DNA from: Aspergillus flavus
Taxonomy: Eukaryota > Ascomycota > Eurotiomycetes > Eurotiales > Aspergillaceae
DNA: 64,000 bases
Direction: 5' to 3'
Assembly: GCF_009017415.1 (NCBI RefSeq)
Contig: NC_092404.1
Span: 2,963,501 to 3,027,500, forward strand
The notes under the pieces were generated by a model. That model did not search any database and was not told where the DNA came from. It saw only the letters and a program-made list of their open reading frames with translations. The translations under genes and the position numbers were made by a program. Below are positions 24,704 through 35,322 of the stretch, piece after piece (position 1 is the first letter of the stretch; the number at the start of each line of letters is the position of its first letter).

Positions 24704-26590
24704 ATGGCACCATCAACTGCGATGCCGACGGACTTGCATCGTGCTCCTGCGTGAGTTTTCTCCTTCTAGCTTGTGCCAGCGGAATTTCTTGCTACTCAAT
24801 CAAAGGTATGTACATACAGCAATGATGCGACAGTTCTAGTGCCTGCCTTGCATGCCCGGAAAGCGAAAGTGCGCTGTCTAATCTCACAACGCCGAGACCG
24901 ATGCGACCGATGTATCACGAACGATTTTGAGTGTGTTTTTGCTCAAACGAAGAGGGCTAGAGTGAGGACACAGCCGTATCCTCAGCGTCCGAGACCTAAG
25001 CCTAGGGCTGGCGAAGATGACAATCGACCGTCCGTGGATGAAGTGACATCAACTACAAATATAGCTAGTTCGTCACAGAATGAACCTAGTTCTGTACATC
25101 TGCCCCGGCGTTCAAACGGCCACAGAGCCATTTCTGTTGATAGCCAACCGCAGCTGTCGCAGAGGCAACAGCCAGTTATCACCAATGCAGTCCGTGCAAG
25201 GGTCATCGCGGCATTGGCCACGCTGAAAGGAAAGAGAGGCGCGCCGTTCAGCTTTGTCACATCGGGAGACAACCCCGCATTCAGTCTTGGACCCGGCGCG
25301 AATGATGGTCCTGCGCGTGATTCCGAGCCAGAATCTTTCGAGCATTCACAAGTGATACCCTATTCGCTCAAGCTTTCATGGCTCCTCCGTCCTTGAAACA
25401 CTGATGCTCATCGGGATATGAATGATAATGACCGTTGGCCCGCTGGCGTGGTCAAAATGCCCACCTACCTCTCGTCCATGACGCTTGGTCAGACCATTAA
25501 GGACCCGGTTCAGGGAGGCATGATCAGCCCATCGGCATCGAAAGCGCTGTTCGAATTCTTCATGATACACATGAATGCCAAATGGGAGTATATCCTTGAT
25601 CCTAAAGTCGACACACATGACGATGTTCAACGGCGAAGCTCCTTTCTGTTCGCCTCAATCCTCTTTTGCGCACCCAAATTAGCCAATTATATTGATGGAT
25701 GTATAGTCTCGGCGACAGATCCTTTCATACAGAGCAGACTTTGTAGTCTCGCTCGAAACCTGGCTATCAGAACTCTGGCGGAGGGTGACAGGTCCATCGA
25801 GACAATACAAGCATTTTATTTGCTGGTTTGCTGGAAGGATGCGGATGATGACGTCTCATATCTTCACAGTGGTTACGCCTTTCGTATTCTCCATGATTTG
25901 GACGTGGAGCAAAGTGATGGTGATGGGCGGCAGGTAGCGAGACGACGGAGAATATGGCTCGCATTATACCGGCAGGACAGATAACAAAGCCTGTTTTTCA
26001 TGCGAAGGCCATCGCTAGGTCAAAATGAAGATATCTCTGTACCTGGTGACCTAAATAGCTGGCTCAAAATGCAATATGTATTGCCATCGGACTTCGTTGC
26101 CTGCTGCAGCGCTGATTTGCGGCGTATCCAGTCAAAATTACGTGGTTTGGTTCAACGGGCCTCATCGATTATGCTACCGTGTCTTCTGGACCTCATGGCT
26201 ACGGAGTTGAGAGCATGGAGATCTAAGTGGAAAGATCACTTTGAGGGTAAAGACCGGCCACAATTGAATGATGACCCGTCTTTCAATCCGGGGTGGTACC
26301 ATCTCACTGTGCTGATAAATCTATGGGAGCACAGTGTCAGGCTTAATGTCGCATCCTCAATACTTCGGCAACACACTGATGGCCTCAGTGGCGTCATGCC
26401 TGGATTCTGGTCCCCCCCGGGCGATGTTCCCATGGACCTCGATCTGATGAGCATCCAACAGTCTATTCATTGGAACTAGGATCCTATCTCGACTACGTCG
26501 CGCTCACGTTCCAAAATGCCAGCAGTACAGTATTCAGAGCCAGCGAACGCTGGTGGAGTATGTCCCTTCCTCCCCTCAACCACCAAAGGT
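24704..26590 (+). pseudogene. Zn2Cys6 fungal transcription factor, broken
   Basis: ATG 24704 opens a 47-nt first exon. An 83-nt intron (24751-24833) joins it in phase to SSACLAC, the start of a Zn2Cys6 DNA-binding cluster that continues RKAKVRC..RCDRCITNDFECVF. The two halves are in different frames because of one extra C in the CCC at 24855-24857. The C-rich loop is followed by a basic linker and a fungal-specific regulatory region (MISPSASKALFEFF, LHSGYAFRILHDL, MRRPSLGQNEDISVPGD). In-frame stops occur at 25394 (TGA) and 25982 (TAA, where family proteins read DRQQSLFF), and the frame changes again near 26450 (LDYVALTFQNASS). The multiple lesions make it non-functional. Its position next to P5C dehydrogenase recalls pathway-specific regulators such as those of proline-use clusters. 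Confidence 0.8.
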
Positions 26591-26629
26591 CGATTTTAGG
26601 TAGGAACTAGTTCTAGCGTAAACTGGTTT

Positions 26630-28264
26630 CCAAGTTGTCTTACGAGCCTGGCTCAGATGAGAGGAAACTCTTGAAAGCTGCCCTCGCCGAGATGGAAAGC
26701 ACCGTCACCGAGATCCCGAGTATTATCAACGGGAAACGCATCCGCACTGGCCACAAGGGCAAACAAGTCAACCCCTGGGATCGATATGGCGCCCCCTTGG
26801 CTGAGTACCATCAAGTGGACCCGAAGACCATCAAGGCGAAGGCCATCCCAGGCGCCCTAGAGGCGAGAAAACATTGGGCCAACATGTCATTCAAGGACCG
26901 TTGTGCCATCTACAAAAAGGCTGCAAAACTTGTCGAGTCGCCCAAATACCAGTGGAAGCTGATGGCGGCATCCATGATCGGCCAAGGAAAGACGTGTGGG
27001 CAGGCGGAGGGCGACTGTATTGCGGAAGTCATCGATACTCTGAATTTCCATGTCTATTATTGCGCCCAACTTTATGACCAGCAACCCCCCAAGCAATTTG
27101 ACTCGTCATCGAGCCGGCTGGACTACAGACCCCTAGAAGGCTTTGTGCTCGCTATTTCACCCTTCAACTTTACCGCGTTGGGAGCACACATTGCTTTCAC
27201 TCCTGCTCTGTTAGGAAATGTCATCCTTTGGAAGCCCTCGCCCATGGCGGTCTTGTCGAACTACCTACTGTACCAAATAATGGAGGAAGCGGGTGTACCA
27301 ACAAGCGTTATCCAGTTTTTACCCGTCGAGGATCCCATTCGAGTCGTTGAGCCAGCCATCGCCAGTCCTCATTTCGCCGGTCTACATTATACCGGTTCTT
27401 CAGCTGTCTTGCGAGCACCCTGTACCCAGATTGGTACGAAAACAAACATTTACAAGAATTTCCCACGCATTGTCGGGGAGAGTGGCGGCAAGAACTTCCA
27501 TCTCATCCATGACTCCTGCAAGGATGATGTTGAACGGTTGGCGTCCGAAGCAGTTTGTTCGGCGTACAAGCAAACGGGACAAAGCACTGCACTTTTGACC
27601 CTGGAACTTGTCCCGAAAACCATATGGGAACAAGGTGATCCGAAAAGGCTCTCGTGCGAGAAGCGTCTAAGATGACACACGTCGATGATGTCAAACAGCT
27701 TCATCACCCGTTAGGCCCTATGATCTCAGAGGTCGCTTTTCAGCGATTTGAACAATTTGTCCAGCGCGCCCAGGAAGACGGTCATGAACTGATCTACGGC
27801 GGCAACACAAACGGCAGCAAGGGTTTCTTGGTCCAGCCTGCCATTTTGAAATGAAACCGACTGTCAAGGGTCTGGAGTCGGATTTAATGACCAAGGAGCT
27901 CTTTGGACCCCTCTTCGCCGTTCAGACATACAATGATGCATCACCAACTGACTTTGAGGACGTATGCGAGCTCATTGACAGCACCTCGGAGTATGCTTTG
28001 GCAGGTTCTGTCTTCGCCCGTGATAGGAGGGCTGTCAAAATTGCCGATGAGAAGCTGCGGGATTCGGTTGGAATGTTTTGCATCAACGACAAGAGTACCG
28101 GCGCCATCATCGGCGCGCATCCCTTTGGTGGAGCCAGGTCCAGCGGCACAAATGACAAGGCAAACTCGGTGAATGTTCTTCTTAGATTCTCGAGTATTCG
28201 TTGCGTTAAAGACACCTATGTCAGCAGCAGCAGTACCCTGAGTGCCTGCCATGTTCCAGAGTAG
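26630..28264 (+). pseudogene. Delta-1-pyrroline-5-carboxylate dehydrogenase, broken
   Basis: An aldehyde dehydrogenase of the P5CDH subfamily (P5C to glutamate, mitochondrial proline breakdown). The first frame, about 26635-27675, has IPSIINGKRIRTG, the NAD-fold ISPFNFTALG and WKPSP, and GESGGKNFH with the general-base Glu. Frame 3 resumes near 27660 (LGPMISEVAFQRFEQF), and a third frame from 27851 carries KELFGPLFAV and NDKSTGAIIGAHPFGGARSSGTNDK. There are thus at least two frameshifts. No upstream ATG is in frame, and the usual N-terminal residues are missing. The catalytic Cys motif GQKCSA is absent on the plus strand but present on the minus strand at 27571-27606, consistent with a small local inversion. 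Confidence 0.88.
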
Positions 28265-28970
28265 ATCGGGGATCAATGGAATTCAGTAGATTACGATGAG
28301 TCTCAACACTGGGCTTTCAGATTTAATGAATTAAATAAAGCATTGTGCATTATTATCACACTACGTACCAGCCAAGCTTGAACCAAGACATTATTCGCGC
28401 TCCGTACTAGAGAAGTTTAGTATCAGATATAATAGTGACAAAGTGCGTTGACATGCTTATGGGTAGGAAATAGAACACAAGTAACGAATAATATTGATCT
28501 CGAATGAATTTTGAGCTGAATACACCGAGGAAATTATCGGGAAAATTCAGGATATAGTTCTATTACCAAGGCTTGCCAGCGACACACTTGGCCACTATGT
28601 AAACTAATGCGACCCAATAACATTCCTGCTTTAGCCAGCGGGACTCATTATGATTCTTGTCATCTTCCTGTTCCTACATACGTTATGGTCCTGTATATCC
28701 TAGCCGCTCTGGGAGCAATCTATCAAATACGTCTGAAGCCAAAAGGGTGAGAAAGGACTGCTTGATTCAATCCGTCTTCTCGTAAAACTATCGTTTGAGT
28801 TGAATATTATTGCCCAACGCCGATGCCGATTTGTGGAAGAAACTAACCAGGAAGGTCAGGAATGTTACACTCAGGATATCAACTGTGAAAGTATACAATA
28901 GACAGGGACCTGGGTCATTTGCACGAGACAGTATAGTCACGTGCTCTTTGGGCGATACAATCCTCTGACG
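28265..28970. other. AT-rich intergenic region
   Basis: About 700 AT-rich bases with no gene, TIR or recognisable repeat. It separates the P5CDH relic from the minisatellite at 28971. Confidence 0.5.
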
Positions 28971-29050
28971 TTCCCCAACTTCCCCCAATTTTCCTCGACT
29001 TTCCGCTACTTTCCGCCACTTTACCTCACTTTCCCTCACTTTCCGACTCT
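28971..29050. repeat. 10-bp minisatellite, 8 units
   Basis: Eight consecutive 10-base units of the pattern TTCCnCnACT, starting ttccccaact and ending ttccgactct, with no length variation between units. The plus strand is strongly pyrimidine-biased. It lies just upstream of ATG 29136 and could be a promoter or 5'-leader element. Confidence 0.8.
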
Positions 29051-29135
29051 TTTCATCCACATTTTTGTCACTTCGCATTACTTCCTGCCAAGTCTCTGCT
29101 TCTGCAAACTTCTACCGACCCAAATCCTTTTCAAT

Positions 29136-29531
29136 ATGAAACTTAAACCATATGATGTTTGTGATACCTTAGGTCGGCAGCGGACTAGTTTTGGGCAAGA
29201 TAAGCTCCTGCTACTACCTAAGCATGATCTGTTTATACGACAAACATATTTCCATACCTACAGAAAACCTGGTAACAAAGACCACAAGAAGGTTCAAGAT
29301 CGTCTCCAATGTATTCTGAAATTAAGTGCCTACATCTGGATTCTGGTGGCTACCAGCCTTACATTCTCCCACATCGAGCAAATAAACGATTTTGATGAAT
29401 GCATTAAGAGAATATGGCATTGGAAGGATATCTATCCTATCTCTGAACATCTGGAAGAAAGTGCTCGTGGGATATTAAAAGGTCTTGACAAGCAGAAGGA
29501 AAGAATAATGCAGGGTAACGCACAAGAGTAG
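29136..29531 (+). CDS. Hypothetical protein, 131 aa
   Basis: From ATG 29136 the frame encodes 131 residues beginning MKLKPYDVCDTLGRQRTSF. A hydrophobic patch ILKLSAYIWILVATSL lies near the middle and a charged helical C-terminus ends at 29531. I do not recognise the family. The open frame extends upstream to 28941 through the minisatellite, but that part is low-complexity and unlikely to be coding. It ends only 91 bases before the JmjC gene in the same direction. It may be an upstream exon of that gene, although I found no clean in-phase splice that joins them. Confidence 0.4.
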   Translation: MKLKPYDVCDTLGRQRTSFGQDKLLLLPKHDLFIRQTYFHTYRKPGNKDHKKVQDRLQCILKLSAYIWILVATSLTFSHIEQINDFDECIKRIWHWKDIYPISEHLEESARGILKGLDKQKERIMQGNAQE

Positions 29532-29622
29532 GCTACTGAACCAAGCTAAACTCATATAGACGTGAAAGAAATCGGGAAAAAGGTCAGCCAGAGGAATGTA
29601 CCAAGAATGAATTGTAGGTGGG

Positions 29623-30873
29623 ATGGACCCTTCCCCTACTCTCTCTACTGATCTTGTAGTATTCCCAATGCAACCGGACACCACTGATATCCTGAGCCGT
29701 ACCATTATTCCAACCAACACCAGCACAAATGAGAAAGTCCAAGAGATATGGACATTCCTTCATTCCATTGATGCCATGTGCCAAGCCGATGAAGCCAGCA
29801 TCACGCGGGTGATGAGCGATGAGCAATTGAACAGTCTTCTTCTGCGAGACTTTGAGAAACCTATACTCTGGCGAAACTTTGCTGAACGGTATCCTCTTCA
29901 TGGCATCCCCAGTTCGATCTCAGACTTCCTCAGGGAGCTTGGACAATTGGGCATTGAAAAGCTAGAAGCCCATAACTATGCAGAGGAGGATACGAACGAC
30001 GAACTATATCTGAACGAGATTGTCGAGCATTTTGAAGCGCCGCCAGAAACTCGCCCCCCGCTAAACTTCCTGGATATTCGCAACCTGATCCTCTCCCGTG
30101 TCCCGGTCCATGTGAACAAGGTAGATCTTCTGCGTTTAGCACAGCGACGGAAGGCAGGATCTGCCGGGAAGGGCCGCCCGTTGAAGGTCCTGCGGGACTA
30201 TGCCGACCATGAATTCTTTCTCCTATCCAGCAGACACTCGATATCACCTCTCCACGTGGATACGGCGGGGCAGTTAACATATATTGTTGGCATCTCCGGC
30301 TGCAAGACCTGGTATCTACCCCGCAGGTTCACCGCCGCAAAGTACGAGATCCTTGCAAAATTCGGAAGCTCAACCCCAGAGGCATATTATGACGGCTGGG
30401 TCAAGGTCGATATCATGCCTGGAGATCTCCTGTAGCTATCTCCACCCTAAATTCACCTCCATCTGCTGACTCCAACTAGAATCATGCCGCCTGGATGTCC
30501 ACATGCTGTCTTCACGCCTGAAAATGCACTCACCTTCGGCGGAAACTTTTATACCCTACCCCATCTCGGGTCCAGCCTCCGGGTACTGGGTTTACAGGCC
30601 CAGTTCAACTTCGTCTTCAGCAATGAATCGATAACCGAGCAGGATTATGAAAACTTCCTTGTCATGCTAGAGGCATACAAAGATGAAATGGACCTTCAGC
30701 AAATGGGAAGCGTTGCTTCAAGTGGTATAATTTGGGGGATTACCAATCAGCATAAAACTCGGAAGGATGTGTCCAAGATTTGTGCGCGTGGACAGGGTTT
30801 TGGGAAGCTACAAGCGAAGTTACGACTATTGATCTGGGAGATACACATGAAAGGAGAGGCAAAGCTTTCCTAG
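29623..30873 (+). CDS. JmjC/cupin-fold oxygenase-like protein
   Basis: Exons 29623-30431 and 30480-30873; the 48-nt intron (GTAGCT..ACTAG) contains a canonical CTGAC branch site. The product is 400 aa. The core PLHVDTAGQLTYIVGISGCKTWYLPR, with the iron-binding His-x-Asp pair and a Lys that could bind 2-oxoglutarate, is followed after splicing by GDLLIMPPGCPHAVFTPENA carrying the distal His, then TFGGNF. The facial triad therefore looks complete. Family members are Fe(II)/2-oxoglutarate oxygenases acting on histones, other proteins or small molecules. Without PHD or zinc domains a small-molecule or protein hydroxylase is as likely as a demethylase. It lies between a P5CDH relic and two P5C reductases. 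Confidence 0.8.
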
Positions 30874-31460
30874 AAACTTTTGTTTTCAGACTAGACTTTC
30901 GGCCCTAGCACAACAAAGCATTGACATTTGAATCAGACGAAATATAGAGCGGTAGAGCCTGGTAAGCAGGACAGGTTTTACTTTTAATCTTCCTGAAACC
31001 TGTCTCAGATATGTCAGTGCACTCGCCATCACTGTTAAATCACACAGTAACAAATACATAGATAGGGATATCTGTAGCATAGATAGTATATTTGAGAGGG
31101 TAGAGTGTTACTGAATATGTGCGTGGCTTAATGTAAAACACAGAGGTTTCAATAAGAAATTGCTATCGTCCAAGAGTCCGCATTTCCGGAAGGCAGCCGG
31201 CCAGCAGCCGAATGACTCCGCAAGGCTACCACAACTCCAACTCACAAGCGCATTACCAGAAAAGGTGATCATCGGATCTGTCCTTTGACCCTCGCCGGAC
31301 CGAGATCGAGGAACCCGTTCTATGGTCGCAAGTGATGAATACGTTCCCTCAAGGGTGGTAGTAGCGTCAGGGTATGTTTAATAAATCACCCTTGACTCTC
31401 GAGAGCATTCGCTAATTTGTCAATGTGGTAAATACCTTCGGACGTGCTTGCTATCGAAAT
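30874..31460. other. Intergenic region before P5C reductase A
   Basis: About 590 bases without a supported gene, holding the presumed 3' flank of the JmjC gene and the promoter of P5C reductase A. No TATA element is obvious. Confidence 0.45.
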
Positions 31461-32406
31461 ATGGGAATTCACACTCAATTAACAATTGCCGTCATCGGCT
31501 GCGGTAAGGAATTTGCTATTATAGCCACCTTTTCAAGTACACAGACAGTATTAACGCCGTTGCGGAGCAGGAACGCTGGGAACTGCCATTGCTGCCGGTA
31601 TTCTCAGTCCAAAAGAAAGGACTGACCTCGAAGTCCACCATCTTACCGCCACTGTTGGAACCGAATCTTCAAAGCGGCGGGTTGAAAATGCCCTATCTCA
31701 ACATTCGTCACGACTCACGGTCCTTACCCAGGAAAGAAATGTCCGCGCAGTGTGGGAAGCTGATGTGGTATTGTTGGCTATGAATCCTGTCAAGAGAGCA
31801 GATGTCTTTGCCGCATCAGGATTCAGAGATGCTTTGCAAGGGAAACTAGTCCTCAGTATCATGGCAGGTATCACCACCAAAGCGTTGAATACCCTAGCCC
31901 TCGGTGAAAACTCTGCCCCAGACAATGAAAGCGCGCTTCAATGCGTGCATGCAATGCCCAATATGGCGGCCAAGATCCGAGAGGCTGTGACATTGTACAC
32001 TGCTGGCTCCGGCACAACCAAGGAGAATTTGGAGATTGCGTCCTGGGTCTTTAGTCAAGTTGGGGAGGCTCATAGAATCCCCGAAAGCTCTTTTGATATC
32101 TGTGCCGTTTCAGTTGGTTGTGCCGGCTCCCTGCTTCTCCTCGCGATCGATGGGCTACTGGATGCTGCCGTTGCGGAGGGTGTGAAGAGACCTGACGTGC
32201 AAAGCCTGGTGGTAAACAGTGCGATTGGGATGATGAAGCTGGTACCTGCTGGAGATCACCCTAGTGTTCTCCGAGAGAAGATTGCCTCTCCCGGAGGTTG
32301 CTCTATCCGAGCGCTCCTGGAGTTGGAAAAGTTGGGAGTTCGGGCGGCGTTCACGACCGCCATCATGGCGGCAGCGGAGAAATCTAAACACATGTCATTG
32401 TCTTGA
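31461..32406 (+). CDS. Pyrroline-5-carboxylate reductase A
   Basis: Exon 1 is 31461-31503 (MGIHTQLTIAVIGCG) and exon 2 is 31571-32406; the 67-nt intron (GTAAGG..GCAG) interrupts the glycine-rich loop in phase 1. The spliced product has 292 aa with the dinucleotide-binding motif IGCGTLGTAIAAGIL, LLAMNPVK, HAMPNMAAKIREAVTLYT and the C-terminal catalytic-domain motif LREKIASPGGCSIRALLELEK. P5C reductase converts pyrroline-5-carboxylate to proline with NAD(P)H. Without the intron the ORF seems to start late at 31750, so splicing is essential to recover the cofactor site. No lesion is visible. A paralogue lies 0.4 kb downstream. Confidence 0.9.
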
Positions 32407-32810
32407 AAGCTTGGTATTTGTTAGCTAGACCGAAATTGTATCTTGACTCCATCGGCAGAGCTAGTTTAGCTTTTTACGACAGCGCTCTAACCGGCTTTTA
32501 CCAAGCTCTAATCATGTAAGACCTCAAGGAATTGAGGTTGCACTGTGAATCCTGGCTACGTAGGTGACTTGCATCATATAAACTAGCCTCTGCATTCAAC
32601 TCATCCTCTAATACATAAAGTTTGAAACTATTTTATCGGCCTCGATTAGTGACGGAGGGTCTTCCGACTGCCGAGATTCTTTCAATGATATATAAAAGGA
32701 GCCAACCCACCCCAACCAATGTCAAACCCGACCTTATCCCATTCAAGCCTTTACCTCCATCTCATACCCCAATACCTTTTCCTTACCTGGCTTTTTCATA
32801 CTACTACACA
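32407..32810. promoter_or_regulatory. Promoter region of P5C reductase B
   Basis: Contains a good TATA element TATATAAAA at 32689-32697, about 115 bases before the ATG at 32811, followed by a pyrimidine-rich leader. No gene in this interval. Confidence 0.6.
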
Positions 32811-33753
32811 ATGTCAATCGTCCAAAAGCCTGTTCATCTGGCGTTTCTCGGCTGCGGTAAGCTGTCTCTGTTATTCCGTGCCCCGCCATTACTGGGGCTA
32901 GAATGGTGATTTGAAGATGGTTTTAGGCCATATCGGTAAAGCCCTACTTGGAGGTTTACTTCCATGTGCGGCGCAACCTGGCAGTCCTGTTTCCGAGATC
33001 ACTGTTGCTCTCAGGCGTAAAGAATCCGAAGCGCGGCTTCGAGACCTCTTCCACAGCAGTCTGGCTCCGGTGAACTTCATCTCCGGTCAAAATATCAATG
33101 CAGTGAAGAATGCAGACGCAGTTCTTTTTGCCTTTCCCCCGGAACAGGTACATGAAGTCCTTGGGGCAACCAAAATGCGGCAAGCCTTGAGAGGCAAAAT
33201 TATCATCAGCATTCTCGCGAGGACGCCTCGAGATGAACTCGAACGATTAATCGGAGGCAATGACAAGGCCGATGGTCTCGTGACGAATGACATCCGACTC
33301 GTTCGTGCAATGCCGACTATAGGAACCGAGGTCCACGAATCAGCGACTCTCATCGGCGATCTCAGTAGCCCTGTGGAGAAAGAGGCAATGGAATTGGCGA
33401 TGTGGATGTTCAATTTAGTCGGGAAGGTTTTCGAAGTCTCGCATGATTATTTTGACACCGCAACAGGTATGAGTGCATTTTGCAACGCGCTCACAACCGT
33501 GGCAATACAAACCATAACGCGAAAGGCTATTGCTGAGGGTATTCCAATGGAGAACGCCATTGCAATAGCCTCCCAATGCATTCGAGGAACGGTGAGCATG
33601 GTCTTGTCCGGAGCCAGTCCTCAGAAATTGGAGCATTCATTATCTGCACCGGGGAGCATAACCGAGCAGGCGATATTAGGACTCAGAGACAGTCAGCTGC
33701 TGGCTCTTCTTGAGTCTTCGCTCTCTGCGGCTATTACGAAGGCAAAAGGTTGA
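32811..33753 (+). CDS. Pyrroline-5-carboxylate reductase-like B
   Basis: Exons 32811-32856 and 32927-33753; the 70-nt intron (GTAAGC..TTTAG) sits at exactly the same place and phase as in reductase A, within LGCG|HIGKALLGG. The product is 290 aa. It shows the Rossmann loop GCGHIGKALLGG, VLFAFPPEQV, RAMPTIGTEVHESATL and a C-terminal SAPGSITEQAILGLRDSQ segment matching the SPGG..A motif of the family. It diverges considerably from A, so this is an old duplication, and the substrate may differ. Candidates are P5C or another cyclic imine. The gene is intact and next to A in the same direction. Confidence 0.88.
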
Positions 33754-34335
33754 GCAGTCATAGTCAATGGCTTGAATTTTAGCAATAAGATTATAATATG
33801 AGTCATAAAGGTTCTTGCTTTTTAATAAGCTGAACATCCCTGTGTATCCGGCTATATAATTCATCGTTCATGAAGCAAGAGTAAAGACATGTGATAGGGA
33901 AGAGACATCTTCTTTAATCAAAGATATCCAGTGTTTATATATGTAACCAAGGATCCACTATTCAGGGTAGGGTGGTCTGTCGGTGAGGTAAGGATACAAG
34001 AGCAGTTCGGGATATCGATATCTGATATTCTAATTATGGCAGAGTCTAATAAAGAAGCTGATTCTTGTTCTTCCTTCTACTTAAAACAACAGGATAACCT
34101 CCTTCCAGCATATATTTATAGTTGAAAACAGGACTATTTGATCAGCCGACCACTTTTTCAGGCCGGGTTGTCATGCACAGGATGCCAGGTATAATGTATA
34201 TTGAGCCAGGGTCCTTTGTACAATAACGGTCGAATATACCATTGCGCTTCTGAGATAGCTCACTGGTTAACCACTTACAATATCTAGAATCTGGCATCAG
34301 GAAGCACAAATATATCCTAATCGGTACGATTTTAC
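33754..34335. other. AT-rich intergenic region
   Basis: Short ORFs on both strands with no family signal. It may include eroded upstream parts of the BTB relic that follows. Confidence 0.4.
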
Positions 34336-34792
34336 CCAGGGGTAGGACTTGGAGACGATCTCCCTTCGTCAGACGCAAAAATATCCACTGAGCTGGTTGG
34401 CAAGCTTCGGCTATATCCTAGCCTTCCCAGAGTTGGTCATTACTACGACTATCTGACAGACTACAGCAATATACTGCCTGCTCACGCTTGTCTTCATGTC
34501 TCTGCGGGGAAATACGCTCTTGGGGAACTACGCGATATATCTATTTACAAGGTGCTACATGTGTTGCATAATTTCCCACAGCACCAAGTACGACAGAGAG
34601 AAGTCATACAGATGCTACGATATTCCTTCTAGGAGGAGGGCGTGATGTATAGGGAGATCCAGGAGGTAATGCTGTACTACGTGACTTCATACATTAAATA
34701 TTCTATACAAAACGAGGAGTTTGAGCAACTTTTGTTGGAGAACCCTTTAATGTCTTCTGTATTACTTAAAGCTTTTGTTGATTTCCTCTAAA
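34336..34792 (+). pseudogene. BTB-domain protein remnant
   Basis: One frame reads LPAHACLHVSAGKYALGELR, then an in-frame TAG, then SIQNEEFEQLLLENPLMSSVLLKAF. This matches the second half of fungal BTB/POZ proteins, in which an ADKYxxxxLK helix is followed by an arginine-rich helix and a C-terminal helix of the form DEEFxxLLxxxPxLxxxLLxA. The N-terminal BTB fold is not recognisable, and the frame has at least one stop. A non-functional relic. Confidence 0.55.
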
Positions 34793-35322
34793 ACTGATTT
34801 GTTATGTTGTGCGCTGTTCGTCAATCTTTCATCATAATTATTTGACCCCCGTGCAATCTTTTCAGACGCTAAGCCATGTTATTTACAGTGACATCTGAAA
34901 AGGCTTCCGTCTAAATCGCTGTTTCATTTTCTTGGGAGCTCATTCCCAAGATTAGAGCACCGCAATCTAACATTTCCTGGTAAGGCCAATATAGAGGAAG
35001 AGCGAGTAGTGGAAGCGTTCACCCTCTTGGCATAACATTATATGATCATTCCAATTCGTCTCCATGCCAAAGGTCAAGAATCCAATATAAAGTTCGACTA
35101 TTCCTTACTATTACAACCACGTTTAGCATATGAGTATCATCCATGTCGGACTCTCATTTTTGGAGTGATATTTAAAAAGGAAAGAGAGTATTCTTATGTT
35201 ATATAACCGCTCAATATTGTCGGCATCAGAGATACACGTGATAATAATTATTCAAGGCCTGTGTAACACAAATCAGGGTATGTACATATTTAATCTAGCC
35301 GCAGTAAAAGGCTTAACGTAGG
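34793..35322. other. AT-rich intergenic region
   Basis: No coding or repeat structure recognised between the BTB and NB-ARC/TPR relics. Confidence 0.4.

Noticed and set aside
27400..27633. Minus-strand ORF containing GQKCSALSRLLV, an exact aldehyde-dehydrogenase active-site motif
   Set aside because: Not a separate gene. Only 12 codons match, they lie inside the plus-strand P5CDH relic, and they are explained by the short inversion.
34142..34378. 78-aa minus-strand ORF
   Set aside because: No recognised domain, and it overlaps the BTB relic read on the other strand.
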